Origin: Zeimonas sp046347945
GTDB taxonomy: Bacteria; Pseudomonadota; Gammaproteobacteria; Burkholderiales; Burkholderiaceae_E
Length of the DNA stretch: 64,000 nt
Assembly: GCA_046347945.1 (NCBI GenBank)
Contig: JAXMFB010000020.1
Location: 1-64,000 of the forward strand
Direction: 5' to 3'
Positions 35,230 through 44,176 of the stretch are shown piece by piece. The position numbers and the translations under genes are program-made. The notes under the pieces are model-generated. The model did not search any database. It was given only the letters and a program-made list of their open reading frames with translations, and was not told the origin of the DNA. Position 1 is the stretch's first letter. The number at the start of each line of letters is the position of its first letter.

Positions 35230-36327
35230 CTACGGGTTCGAGACGACGTCGCCTACCGCGATGGGTTGCGACGCCTCCATGACCAGACCGTATGCGATCT
35301 TATCGAAGACACGGAAAACGAGAAGATGGCCGACCGACTCGTCCGGAAGTCTGACCTGCTCGGACCTGGCCGCCTCGCGATCGGTCACGACGTTGCCGCG
35401 GTGCCTGATCGCGAGCACGTTGCCGATCTCGACGCCGGCGCCCTTGCCGACGTTGACCGCAACCACGTTGTTGCGGCCGACCTGGGTCACGCCGCGGTAG
35501 ACCGAGACGATGCGCCCGTCGACCGAGCCTTCCGGCGGGCGCGGAACGTAATTGGTGGGCATCGAGCGCTCGGCCGGCATCAGCCGGTCGCCGACGCCGA
35601 TCTCCTCGGTGTTGGCGACGATGCGCAGGGTGGCCGGATCGCCGCCGCGCTCGAGCTTCGCGGTGCCGACGAACATCGCCTCGTAGGCGATCGGCTTGCG
35701 GGTGTCCGGGTCGAGCAGCGGCTTGGCCGAGCGATAGACGTACCAGTCGGTGACCGAGGAATCGGCAATGCCGCGCACGTAGGCGAGCTCGCCGCGGGTG
35801 ATGTTGACCCTGCCCTCCTGCGTGCCGACGATGCGCGGGTGGCTCTTCAGGCCCTCCTCGTCCACGATGAGCGGCCGGTTCAGGAACGCCTCGATGTCGG
35901 TCGAACTGATCGTGGGGATCGCCTCGCGATCGAGCGGCTGCGCGCGCACGCGCGGCCCCAGCCGTTCGGTGGGCAGGCTGCCGGCGCCGCCCGAGGTGTC
36001 GGCGCTGCTGCCGCCGCCGACCCTGCGGCCGAGCCGCAGCCGCGGCGACGCGCCGCTGTTGTCGAAGTAGACGACGTCGCCCGGATAGATCCAGTGCGGA
36101 TCCTTGATCTGCTCGCGATTGAGTTGCCAGATTTCGGGCCAGCGCCACGGCTTCTGCAGGAAGCGGCCGGAGATGTCCCACAACGTGTCGCCCTTGACGA
36201 CGACGTAGCGATCGGGCGCGTCCTTGGCGATCTCGAGGGGCGGCGTCGATTGCGCGATCGCAACGGCCCCGAGGGTCGCACTGAGCGAGACGGCAAGCGC
36301 CAGGATCTGCGTGCTAAACTTTTTCAT
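35230..36327 (-). CDS. LysM peptidoglycan-binding domain protein
   Basis: 365-residue secreted protein with an N-terminal signal peptide ending near AIAQS. A LysM domain lies at about residues 40-92 (YVVVKGDTLWDISGRFLQKPWRWPEIWQLNREQIKDPHWIYPGDVVYF) and probably binds peptidoglycan. The rest is a large beta-rich periplasmic region of unknown fold (ISSTDIEAFLNRPLIVDEEGLKSHPRIVGTQEGR...). This lysM-dprA pair, divergent from def-fmt, is a conserved arrangement in betaproteobacteria. The ATG is at 36327, and the upstream AT-richer intergenic region is shared with def. Confidence 0.9.
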   Translation of the reverse strand: MKKFSTQILALAVSLSATLGAVAIAQSTPPLEIAKDAPDRYVVVKGDTLWDISGRFLQKPWRWPEIWQLNREQIKDPHWIYPGDVVYFDNSGASPRLRLGRRVGGGSSADTSGGAGSLPTERLGPRVRAQPLDREAIPTISSTDIEAFLNRPLIVDEEGLKSHPRIVGTQEGRVNITRGELAYVRGIADSSVTDWYVYRSAKPLLDPDTRKPIAYEAMFVGTAKLERGGDPATLRIVANTEEIGVGDRLMPAERSMPTNYVPRPPEGSVDGRIVSVYRGVTQVGRNNVVAVNVGKGAGVEIGNVLAIRHRGNVVTDREAARSEQVRLPDESVGHLLVFRVFDKIAYGLVMEASQPIAVGDVVSNP

Positions 36328-36406
36328 GAAGTGACGCGCCGTTCAGCCGTGTGTGTGTCCGGTCATCCGGTGGCTTGATTCGGGCGAACCAGCCCCCATC
36401 TGTTGC

Positions 36407-36436
36407 TTGCAAGTCGCTTTGGATTCTGCCGCTAAT
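36407..36436 (+). promoter_or_regulatory. Possible promoter of def-fmt operon
   Basis: The 167-base region between lysM and def is the most AT-rich of the housekeeping block. A weak plus-strand match is TTGCAA (36407-36412), an 18-base spacer and GCTAAT (36431-36436), about 60 bases before the def start. The region also holds the palindrome AATGCATT (36434-36441) and an 8-base inverted repeat TTGCTTGC / GCAAGCAA (36403-36410 and 36449-36456). Confidence 0.35.
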
Positions 36437-36494
36437 GCATTGATGCCGCAAGCAAACTTGCCCGCACGATCTTACGGACGGTAGATATCTCCCG

Positions 36495-37001
36495 ATGGCC
36501 GTACTGAGCATCCTCCGTTATCCAGACCCGCGCCTTCATCGCGTCGCCGAGCCCGTGCGCGAGGTCGACGACCGCATCCGGCAACTCGTGCGCGACATGG
36601 CCGAAACCATGTACGCGGCGCCCGGCATCGGTCTCGCGGCCACGCAGGTCGACGTGCATCTGCGCGTCGTCGTCATCGACGTGTCCGAAGCGCGCGACCA
36701 GTTGCGCGTGTTCGTCAATCCCGAGATCGTTGCCCGAAGCGACGACTCGAAGGTCTACGAGGAAGGCTGCCTGTCGGTGCCCGGCATCTACGACGAGGTC
36801 GAGCGTCCCGACCGCGTCACGGTGCGCGCGCTCGACGAGAACGGGCAACCGTTCACGCTCGAGGCCGACGGCCTGCTCGCGGTCTGCGTGCAGCACGAGA
36901 TCGACCACCTGAACGGGCGCGTGTTCGTCCAGTACCTGTCGCGGCTCAAGCAGTCGCGAATCAAGACCCGCCTGCTCAAGGCCGAGCGCGCCGTCGCCTG
37001 A
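36495..37001 (+). CDS. def: Peptide deformylase
   Basis: 168-residue metalloenzyme that removes the N-formyl group from nascent proteins. All three motifs are present: GIGLAATQ (about residues 44-51), EGCLSVPG (about 90, the Cys metal ligand) and QHEIDHLNG (about 135, two His ligands and the catalytic Glu). The usual start MAVLSILRYPDPRLH fits ATG 36495. It heads the operon with fmt, 41 bases downstream, the classic def-fmt pairing of initiator-formyl metabolism. Confidence 0.97.
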   Translation: MAVLSILRYPDPRLHRVAEPVREVDDRIRQLVRDMAETMYAAPGIGLAATQVDVHLRVVVIDVSEARDQLRVFVNPEIVARSDDSKVYEEGCLSVPGIYDEVERPDRVTVRALDENGQPFTLEADGLLAVCVQHEIDHLNGRVFVQYLSRLKQSRIKTRLLKAERAVA

Positions 37002-37042
37002 CGGCGGCTTCGCGTCCGGTGCCCTTCACGAGGCCGTCGCGC

Positions 37043-38047
37043 ATGGATCGGGCACGCGGGTTTCGAATCGTCTTCGCCGGCACCCCCGAGTTCGCCGCGG
37101 CCGCGCTCGATGCGATCGCGTCGGCCGGCCACGAGATCGTCCTGGTGCTCACCCGGGCCGACAAGCCTGCCGGGCGAGGGCGCGCGTTGCACGGGAGTCC
37201 GGTCAAGCGCCTCGCGCGCGAGCGCGGCATCGCGATCGAGCAGCCGCGTACGCTGCGCGACGCCGGGCTGCAGGCGACGCTGCGCGTGCTCGACGCCGAT
37301 GCGATGGTGGTCGCCGCGTACGGACTGATCCTGCCGGCCGAAGTGCTGGCGATTCCGCGCCACGGTTGCCTGAACATCCACGCGTCGCTGCTTCCGCGCT
37401 GGCGTGGCGCGGCGCCGATCCAGCGCGCGATCGAGGCCGGCGACGCCGAGACCGGCATCACGATCATGCAGATGGACGAAGGGCTGGACACGGGGCCGAT
37501 GCTGCTCGCCGCACGCGAGCCGATCCGCGCCGACGACACCGGGGGCAGCCTGCACGACCGGCTCGCGGTGCTGGGCGCGCGCACGATCGTCGCCGCGCTC
37601 GAGCGGTTGCGCGAGGGCACGCTGCGCGCGCAGCCGCAGCCGGCCGACGGCGTCACCTATGCGCACAAGCTCTCTCGCACCGACGCGCTGATCGACTGGT
37701 CGCAACCGGCGCGCCGCATCGTCGATCGCGTGCGCGCCTTCGATCCGGTGCCCGGCGCGACGGCGCTGCTCGAGCGCATGCCCGATTCTCACTTCAAGGT
37801 CTGGGCGGCGCGAGCGGCGCAAGGCGGCGCGCCACGCGGCGCGGCCGACGCCGGGGGGACGTCGTCGCTGCGCCCCGGCACGGTGCTGCTGGCCGCGCCC
37901 GGGCGCCTGTCGGTCGCCTGCGGGGACGGCGCGGTCGAGTTGCTCGAGTTGCAGCGGCCCGGCAGCCGGCGGCTGCCCGTCGCCGACTTCCTTCGCGGCT
38001 GTCCCGTCGAGCCCGGCGAAAGGTTCGTCATGCCGGCGGCGACGTAG
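37043..38047 (+). CDS. fmt: Methionyl-tRNA formyltransferase
   Basis: 334-residue enzyme that formylates initiator Met-tRNA using 10-formyl-tetrahydrofolate. It starts with FRIVFAGTPEFAAAALDAI. The folate-site signature NIHASLLPRWRGAAPI is near residues 112-127, MQMDEGLDTGPML follows, and the C-terminal tRNA-binding OB domain ends VADFLRGCPVEPGERF. ATG 37043 has GAGG nine bases upstream and is preferred over GTG 37019. It follows def closely. Confidence 0.96.
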   Translation: MDRARGFRIVFAGTPEFAAAALDAIASAGHEIVLVLTRADKPAGRGRALHGSPVKRLARERGIAIEQPRTLRDAGLQATLRVLDADAMVVAAYGLILPAEVLAIPRHGCLNIHASLLPRWRGAAPIQRAIEAGDAETGITIMQMDEGLDTGPMLLAAREPIRADDTGGSLHDRLAVLGARTIVAALERLREGTLRAQPQPADGVTYAHKLSRTDALIDWSQPARRIVDRVRAFDPVPGATALLERMPDSHFKVWAARAAQGGAPRGAADAGGTSSLRPGTVLLAAPGRLSVACGDGAVELLELQRPGSRRLPVADFLRGCPVEPGERFVMPAAT

Positions 38048-38186
38048 GGCCTGGCTCGGGCGGGACGGACGAGACCGTGGGGCGCGCCACGCCGGGCCGG
38101 GCCACGACGCCCTTGCAGTGCCCGGCCATCGCCCCGATATCCGGCACACTGGTGTCCTGCGGACACGCACGAGGAGCACGAACGAA

Positions 38187-39038
38187 ATGTTCAACTGGAT
38201 GAAGACTGCGATCCTGATGGCGGGGATCATGGCGCTGTTCGGCGTCGTGGGCTCGGTGATCGGCGGACGACAGGGCATGCTGATGGCGCTGGCGTTCGGG
38301 GCGGTCGGCAACTTCTTCGCCTACTGGTTCTCCGACAAGATGGTCCTGCGGATGTACAACGCGCAGGAGGTCGACGAGACCAGCGCGCCGCAGTTCTACA
38401 ACATGGTCAAGGACCTCGCCGCGCGCGCCGAGCTGCCGATGCCGCGCGTCTACCTGATCGAGGAAGACGCGCCCAACGCGTTCGCGACCGGCCGCAACCC
38501 CGAGCACGCGGCCGTGGCGGCCACTACCGGCATCCTGCGCGTGTTGAACGAGCGCGAGTTGCGCGGCGTGATGGCGCACGAACTCACGCACGTGAAGCAC
38601 CGCGACATCCTGATCTCCACGATCTCCGCGACGATGGCGGGCGCGATCTCGGCACTGGCCAACTTCGCGATGTTCTTCGGCGGCCGCGACGAGAACGGCC
38701 GGCCGGCCAACCCGGTCGCGACGATCGCGGTCGCGCTGCTCGCGCCGCTCGCGGCGATGCTGATCCAGATGGCGATTTCGCGCGCCCGCGAGTTCGAGGC
38801 CGACCGTGGCGGCGCCGAGATCTCGGGCGACCCGCGCGCGCTCGCCTCGGCGCTCGACAAGATCCATCGCTACGCGCAGGGCATCCCGCTCGAGGCCACC
38901 GAGCGCCACCCCGAGACGGCGCAGATGATGATCATGAACCCGCTGTCCGGCGGCGGCCTGCGCGGACTGTTTTCGACGCACCCGGCCACCGAGGAGCGCG
39001 TGCAGCGCCTGCTCGCGATGGCCGGCGCACGCGGCTGA
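38187..39038 (+). CDS. htpX: Membrane protease HtpX
   Basis: 283-residue M48-family zinc metalloprotease of the inner membrane that degrades misfolded membrane proteins under envelope stress. Two N-terminal membrane helices (MFNWMKTAILMAGIMALFGVVGS and MALAFGAVGNFFAYWF) precede the zinc site HELTH, and the third ligand is in REFEADRGGAEISG. Two further hydrophobic segments lie between. ATG 38187 is preceded by GAGGAG. It lies between fmt and rsmB, as in related genomes. Confidence 0.95.
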   Translation: MFNWMKTAILMAGIMALFGVVGSVIGGRQGMLMALAFGAVGNFFAYWFSDKMVLRMYNAQEVDETSAPQFYNMVKDLAARAELPMPRVYLIEEDAPNAFATGRNPEHAAVAATTGILRVLNERELRGVMAHELTHVKHRDILISTISATMAGAISALANFAMFFGGRDENGRPANPVATIAVALLAPLAAMLIQMAISRAREFEADRGGAEISGDPRALASALDKIHRYAQGIPLEATERHPETAQMMIMNPLSGGGLRGLFSTHPATEERVQRLLAMAGARG

Positions 39039-39040
39039 GC

Positions 39041-40378
39041 TTGGGCGCGCGCGCGCCGCTGTCGCGCGAGATCGCCTGCGCCGCGCAGGCGATCGAGTCG
39101 CTGGCAGCCGGCCGCTCGCTGCAGTCGGCGGTCGAGGCGGCGCTCGACGACGGGCTCGAGCCCGCGTCGCGCGCCGCAATCCGCGACATCGCCTACTCCA
39201 CCTGCCGCCAGCTGGGCCTGGTGCGCGAACTGGCGCGGCGGATCAACAGCCGCCCGCCGCCGCCGCGGCTCGCCGCGTTGCAGTGGGTCGCGCTGGCGCA
39301 GCTCGTCGAGCCGCTGCGCGCCGAGGGCATCATCGTCGACCAGGCCGTCGCAGCCGCGCGGCTCGAGCCGGGCGGGGCCGCGGTCGCGGGCTTCCTGAAC
39401 GCCACGCTGCGGCGCTTCGTGCGCGAGCGCGACGCGCTGCTGGCGGCGGCGGGCCGCAAGGACGAGGCGCGCTGGAACTTTCCCGACTGGTGGATCGCGC
39501 AACTGCGCGCCGAGCAGCCCGGGGCCTGGCAGTCGATCCTCGAAGCCGGCAACGCGCTCCCGCCGATGACCTTGCGCGTCGACCCGCGCCAGGGCAGCGT
39601 CGACGATTACCTGGCGAGCCTGGCCGGCGCCGGGCGCGGCGCGCACCGCGTCGGTCCGCAGGCCGTCGTGCTCGACGAGCCCTGCGCCGTCGAGGCGCTG
39701 CCCGGCTGGCGCGAGGGCCGGGTCACGGTGCAGGATGCCGTCGCCCAGCTGGCCGCCCCGCTGCTCGACCCGCAGCCCGGCGAGCGCGTGCTCGACGCCT
39801 GCGCCGGCCCGGGCGGCAAGACGACGCACCTGCTCGAACTGGCCGACTGCCGCGTCACCGCGCTCGACGTCGGCGAGGCGCGCCTGCGCCCGGTGCGCGA
39901 GAACCTCGCGCGGCTCGGCCTGGGGCAGCCGGGCGGCCCCGGCCACCCGGCGACCGTCGTCGCCGGGGACGCGCGCCGGCCGGCCGACTGGTGGGACCGC
40001 GAACCCTTCGACCGCATCCTCGTCGATGCGCCGTGCACCGCGTCGGGCATCGTGCGGCGCCACCCTGACATCCGCTGGCTGCGCCGTCGTAGCGATCTCG
40101 CGACACTTTCCCGGCAGCAATCGGAAATCCTGGCGGCCCTTTGGCCGCTCGTCCGGCCGGGTGGTAAATTGCTTTTTGCCACCTGCTCCGTGTTCCGGGC
40201 CGAAGGTGAGTCAGTGATCAATCACTTTCTCGATTCACGGCACGATGCAAGGCGGCTGGAGTTGTTCTGGCGCTTCGACACGGACATCGCGGAGCCGGTC
40301 TCGCAGCTGCTTCCGGTCGCGGCGCCCACCCGCAACCACGACGGATTCTTCTACGCGCTGCTGGAAAGACGCCCTTGA
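39041..40378 (+). CDS. rsmB: 16S rRNA m5C967 methyltransferase RsmB
   Basis: 445-residue SAM-dependent rRNA cytosine-5 methyltransferase (Sun/Fmu). It has an N-terminal NusB-like RNA-binding domain (residues 1-140). The Rossmann domain shows LDACAGPGGKTTHLLEL (SAM site), DRILVDAPCTASGIVRRHPDIRW (motif IV Cys) and LLFATCSVFRAEGE (the catalytic Cys of motif VI). TTG 39041, two bases after the htpX stop, is the only suitable start. The stop overlaps the next gene's TTG as TTGA. Confidence 0.95.
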   Translation: MGARAPLSREIACAAQAIESLAAGRSLQSAVEAALDDGLEPASRAAIRDIAYSTCRQLGLVRELARRINSRPPPPRLAALQWVALAQLVEPLRAEGIIVDQAVAAARLEPGGAAVAGFLNATLRRFVRERDALLAAAGRKDEARWNFPDWWIAQLRAEQPGAWQSILEAGNALPPMTLRVDPRQGSVDDYLASLAGAGRGAHRVGPQAVVLDEPCAVEALPGWREGRVTVQDAVAQLAAPLLDPQPGERVLDACAGPGGKTTHLLELADCRVTALDVGEARLRPVRENLARLGLGQPGGPGHPATVVAGDARRPADWWDREPFDRILVDAPCTASGIVRRHPDIRWLRRRSDLATLSRQQSEILAALWPLVRPGGKLLFATCSVFRAEGESVINHFLDSRHDARRLELFWRFDTDIAEPVSQLLPVAAPTRNHDGFFYALLERRP

Positions 40379-40962
40379 TCGCCCGCCTCGCCCTGGCGCT
40401 GGCGTTGGTGGCCACGCTGTGGGGGCAGATGCCGGCAGCGAGGGCCGCCGACCCGGCTGAACCGTCCGCGCAGCCCAGGCTCGAGCTCAATGCCGAGGGC
40501 GACAGCTGGGTGCTCTCGGCCGACTTCGAGGTGCCGCTCACGCGCTCGCTCGACGACGCGGTGCGCCGGGGCGTGCCGCTGTACTTCGTGCTCGAGTTCG
40601 AACTGATCCGCCCGCGCTGGTGGTGGACCGACGAACGGGTCGTCGAGCGCTCGGTCGTCTACCGGCTCGCCTATCACGCGCTGACGCGCCAGTTCCGGCT
40701 GGGCTTCGACGGCCTGACGCAGACTTTCGACTCGCTGGACGAGGCGACGCGCGTGATGGCCACCGTGCGCAACTGGCGCGTCGTCGACGTCTCCCGCGTC
40801 GCGCCGGGCACCGACTACGAGGCTCGGGTACGCTTGCGCCTCGACACCGCGCAGCTGCCCAAGCCGTTCCAGGTCAACGCGATCACCAATCGGGACTGGA
40901 ATCCGCAGACGGAATGGAAGCCTTTCACATTCACGCCGCAGACCCCGAAAAGCGGGCAGTAG
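40375..40962 (+). CDS. DUF4390 secreted protein
   Basis: 195-residue protein with a cleavable signal peptide (LALALALVATLWGQMPAARA). The mature part is beta-rich (SWVLSADFEVPLTRSLDDAVRRGVPLYFVLEFELIRPRWWWTDERVV) and characteristic of DUF4390. The function is unknown, but the gene is almost always found between rsmB and ntrY in betaproteobacteria, which suggests a periplasmic link to the sensor kinase (inference). It starts at TTG 40375, coupled to rsmB, and overlaps the start of ntrY by 49 bases. Confidence 0.92.
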   Translation: MIARLALALALVATLWGQMPAARAADPAEPSAQPRLELNAEGDSWVLSADFEVPLTRSLDDAVRRGVPLYFVLEFELIRPRWWWTDERVVERSVVYRLAYHALTRQFRLGFDGLTQTFDSLDEATRVMATVRNWRVVDVSRVAPGTDYEARVRLRLDTAQLPKPFQVNAITNRDWNPQTEWKPFTFTPQTPKSGQ

Positions 40963-43316
40963 GCAGGCTGCTGCGCTTCGCGCTGATCGGCTCGGTCGTG
41001 CTGGCGGTGATCCTGCTGCTGCTGCTGGCAGTGGCGAGCGCCAACACGCAGTTGTTCGAGAGCCAGTACCCGATGCTGCTGTGGCTCACCGTCGGGCTGG
41101 CGGTCGGGCTGTTCCTGCTGGTGCTCGAGTTGCTGCGCCGGCTCGTGCTGCGCTACCGGCGCGGACTGTTCGGCACGCGACTGATGGCGCGCATGGCGCT
41201 GTCGTTCACGCTGATGACGGTGATTCCGGTCGCGCTGATCTACCTGGTCTCGGTGCAGTTCATCGGTCGCTCGGTCGAGTCGTGGTTCGCGGTGCCGGTC
41301 GAGCGCGCGCTCGAGTCGGGCCTGAACCTCGGGCGCACTGCGCTCGATTCGCTGCTCACCGACCTGACGCAGAAGGCGCGCGGCATGGCGAGCGAACTCG
41401 CCGACACGCAGGAGTACGAATGGCCGTCGGCGCTGAACCGGCTGCGTGACCAGGTGGGCGTGCAGGACGCGCTGATCGCCTCGGGCACCGGGCGCATCAT
41501 CACCACCAGCGGCAGCCGCTACGGACGCCTGGTGCCCGACCTGCCGTCGTCGAGCGCGCTGCGCCAGGCCCGCATCACGCGCCAGTACGCGGCGGTGGAG
41601 CCGGCCGAAGGCGAGGCCAACGCGCTGAAACTGCGCGTGATCGTCGCGATCAGCGCCGCGTCGCAGCGCACCGACGACAACCGTTACCTGCAGCTCACCC
41701 AGGCGGTGCCGTCGGCGATGACCGACAACGCCGAGGCGGTCGAGCGCGGCCGGCGCGATTTCCAGCAGCTGTCGCTGTCGCGCACCGGCCTGAAGCGCAT
41801 CTTCAGCATCACGCTGACGCTGATCTTCCTGCTCACCGTGTTCTCGGCGGTCGCCGCGTCGTTCCTGCTGTCGGGCTGGCTCACCGGCCCGCTGTCGATG
41901 CTGGCCGCGGGCACGCGCGCGGTCGCCGAGGGCGATTATCGTCCGGTGAAGGACTATTCGGGGCGCGACGAGCTGGGGCTGCTCACGCAGTCGTTCAACG
42001 TGATGACGCGCCAGCTCGAGGACGCGCGGATGCAGGTCGAGCGCAACCAGCGCGAGCTCGAGCGCGTCAATGCACGGCTCGAGAGCGTGCTGGCCAACCT
42101 CACCGCCGGCGTGCTGGTGCTCGATTCCGACTTCAGGCTCACGTTGGCCAATGCCGGCGCCGAGCGCATTCTCGGCCTGTCGCTGATCGAGCACCTCGAC
42201 AAGGCGATCGCCGAGGTGCCACGGCTGGCGGCGGTGGCGGCGCAGATCCGCACCGCGTTCAACGAACAGGCCGCGGCCGGCGCGGCGAGCTGGCAGCGGC
42301 AGTTCGTGCTGCCCCGGCTCGCGTTGTCCGGCGAGCCGATCGCAGAGCCCGCCGGCGACGCCGCCAGCCCGACCGGCTCGACCGGCTCGACCAGCGCGGC
42401 CAGCGCGTTCCGCGCGTTCCGCGCGTTCGATGCGTTCGGCGCCGGCGGCGCGCCCGGCGAGCCGGGCTCCGGCGCCGAGCAGACCATCCTCGCGCGCGGG
42501 TCGATCCTGCCCGAGCGGCGCGTGGGCTACGTGATCGTCTTCGACGACATCACCGAAGTGATCTCGGCCCAGCGCGCGGTCGCGTGGGCCGAGGTCGCGC
42601 GGCGGCTGGCGCACGAGATCAAGAACCCGCTCACCCCGATCCAGCTGGCCGCCGAGCGGATGCAGCGCAAGCTCGCCGACAAGCTGCCGGCACCCGACGC
42701 CGAGCTGCTCGCGAAGAACTCGCAGACGATCGTCAACCAGGTCTCGGCGCTCAAGCTGATGGTCGACGAGTTCCGCGACTACGCGCGGCTGCCCGCGGCG
42801 CAGCTCGCGCCGCTCGACCTCAACGCGCTGGCCGACGACGTGCTGCGGCTGTACTCGGCCGCGGGCGGCCGCTTCGCGATCCACGCGCGCCTGGAACCCG
42901 GCCTGCCGCTGGTGATGGGCGACCGCACCCAGCTGCGCCAGCTGATCCACAACCTGGTGAAGAACGCGGTCGAGGCGACCGAACGGGTCGAGCACCCCGA
43001 GATCGAGGTCCTCACCGAGGCACTCGCGTTGCCCGACGGCGGCGGCGCGGTGCGCGTGATGGTGCGCGACAACGGCGGCGGCTTCGCGCCGGCGGTGCTG
43101 GCGCGGGCGTTCGAGCCCTACGTGACGAACAAGCCGCGCGGCACCGGCCTGGGCCTGGCGATCGTCAAGAAGATCATCGACGAGCACGGCGCGCGCATCG
43201 ACGTGAGCAACTGGGGCGACGCCTCGGGCCGGCCCGTCGGCGCGCAGATTTCGGCCCTATTTACGAAATTGGCGAAAAGCGAGGAAAATCGTCGCCTGAT
43301 CGCAACAGACTCCTAG
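40914..43316 (+). CDS. ntrY: NtrY-like sensor histidine kinase
   Basis: 800-residue membrane kinase. Three N-terminal helices (about residues 20-105), a periplasmic/extracytosolic part and a fourth helix near 290-315 precede a HAMP domain (GPLSMLAAGTRAVAEGDYRPV). A PAS domain with VLANLTAGVLVLDSDFRLTLANAGAERILG follows, then the phospho-acceptor RRLAHEIKNPLTP (His about 566), and the ATPase boxes NLVKNAVEA, DNGGGF and GTGLGLAIVKKII. A repetitive Ser/Thr/Gly/Ala/Phe insertion lies between PAS and kinase core (see repeat). NtrY homologues sense nitrogen or redox state. ATG 40914 is the only near start that keeps the first helix. Confidence 0.9.
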   Translation: MEAFHIHAADPEKRAVGRLLRFALIGSVVLAVILLLLLAVASANTQLFESQYPMLLWLTVGLAVGLFLLVLELLRRLVLRYRRGLFGTRLMARMALSFTLMTVIPVALIYLVSVQFIGRSVESWFAVPVERALESGLNLGRTALDSLLTDLTQKARGMASELADTQEYEWPSALNRLRDQVGVQDALIASGTGRIITTSGSRYGRLVPDLPSSSALRQARITRQYAAVEPAEGEANALKLRVIVAISAASQRTDDNRYLQLTQAVPSAMTDNAEAVERGRRDFQQLSLSRTGLKRIFSITLTLIFLLTVFSAVAASFLLSGWLTGPLSMLAAGTRAVAEGDYRPVKDYSGRDELGLLTQSFNVMTRQLEDARMQVERNQRELERVNARLESVLANLTAGVLVLDSDFRLTLANAGAERILGLSLIEHLDKAIAEVPRLAAVAAQIRTAFNEQAAAGAASWQRQFVLPRLALSGEPIAEPAGDAASPTGSTGSTSAASAFRAFRAFDAFGAGGAPGEPGSGAEQTILARGSILPERRVGYVIVFDDITEVISAQRAVAWAEVARRLAHEIKNPLTPIQLAAERMQRKLADKLPAPDAELLAKNSQTIVNQVSALKLMVDEFRDYARLPAAQLAPLDLNALADDVLRLYSAAGGRFAIHARLEPGLPLVMGDRTQLRQLIHNLVKNAVEATERVEHPEIEVLTEALALPDGGGAVRVMVRDNGGGFAPAVLARAFEPYVTNKPRGTGLGLAIVKKIIDEHGARIDVSNWGDASGRPVGAQISALFTKLAKSEENRRLIATDS
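42372..42443 (+). repeat. 9-bp microrepeats inside ntrY
   Basis: Two perfect copies of ACCGGCTCG (42372-42389) are followed by a short degenerate stretch. After that come four 9-base units beginning TTC (42408-42443), two of them perfect TTCCGCGCG. Being multiples of three they preserve the frame and encode TGSTGST and AFRAFRAFDAFGA in the linker between the PAS and kinase domains. Confidence 0.85.
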
Positions 43317-43333
43317 ACTTCGAGCGGGAACGC

Positions 43334-44176
43334 ATGGCGGAAATCCTGGTAGTGGATGACGAGATCGGCATCCGCGAACTGCTCTCCGAGATCCTCGGGG
43401 ACGAAGGGCACACGGTGCTGCTCGCCGAGAGCGCGCAGCAGGCGCGGCAGGTGCGCGAGGCCAACCGGCTCGACCTGGTGCTGCTCGACATCTGGATGCC
43501 CGACACCGACGGCGTGACGCTGCTCAAGGAGTGGGCCAGCGGCGGCAAGTTGACGATGCCGGTGATCATGATGTCGGGCCACGCGACGATCGATACCGCG
43601 GTGGAGGCCACCCGCATCGGCGCACTCGACTTCCTCGAGAAGCCGATCACGCTGCAGAAGCTGCTCAAGGCGGTCGAGACCGGCCTGCTGCGCGGCCGCC
43701 CGGCGGCCGCCGGCCTGGCGCCCGGCACGCCGCCGTCGGCCGCGAGCATGCGCAGCGGCGCGGGCGGCTTCCAGGCCACGGCGCCGGTGGGCGCCGTTCC
43801 GGTCATCGGCGCGGTGCATGGTCTGCGCGTGCCGCCGCAGGGCGGCGCCGGCGAGCAGGCGGCCGGCGGCGCGTCCGCGGCCGCGCCTGCCGATGCCTCG
43901 GCATACGGCCACGCGGTCGTGCACGGCGGCCCGGCGGCCGTGCCGCTGCACGCGGCCGCGAGCGTCGCGCTGCGCGACCTGCCGCTCGACCTGCCGCTGC
44001 GCGAGGCGCGCGACGCGTTCGAGCGCGCCTACTTCGAGCACCACCTGTCGCGCGAGCACGGCAGCATGACCCGCGTCGCCGAGAAGACCGGCCTGGAACG
44101 CACGCACCTCTATCGCAAGCTCAAGCAGCTCGGCATCGACCTGTCGCGCGGCGCGTATCGCAAGCAGGGCAGTTGA
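43334..44176 (+). CDS. NtrX-like response regulator without AAA+ domain
   Basis: 280-residue response regulator, partner of the NtrY-like kinase. The receiver (residues 1-120) has the acidic pocket VVDDE, the phospho-Asp in LVLLDIWMPD (about 52), the MSGHA Thr/Ser-region and LEKPI. A 90-residue Ala/Gly/Pro-rich linker follows, then a Fis-type HTH (FEHHLSREHGSMTRVAEKTGLERTHLYRKLKQLGI). The sigma54-activating AAA+ domain of classical NtrX is absent, with no trace of GAFTGA or Walker motifs, so it cannot activate sigma54 directly. It is coupled to trkA by TTGA. Confidence 0.88.
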   Translation: MAEILVVDDEIGIRELLSEILGDEGHTVLLAESAQQARQVREANRLDLVLLDIWMPDTDGVTLLKEWASGGKLTMPVIMMSGHATIDTAVEATRIGALDFLEKPITLQKLLKAVETGLLRGRPAAAGLAPGTPPSAASMRSGAGGFQATAPVGAVPVIGAVHGLRVPPQGGAGEQAAGGASAAAPADASAYGHAVVHGGPAAVPLHAAASVALRDLPLDLPLREARDAFERAYFEHHLSREHGSMTRVAEKTGLERTHLYRKLKQLGIDLSRGAYRKQGS

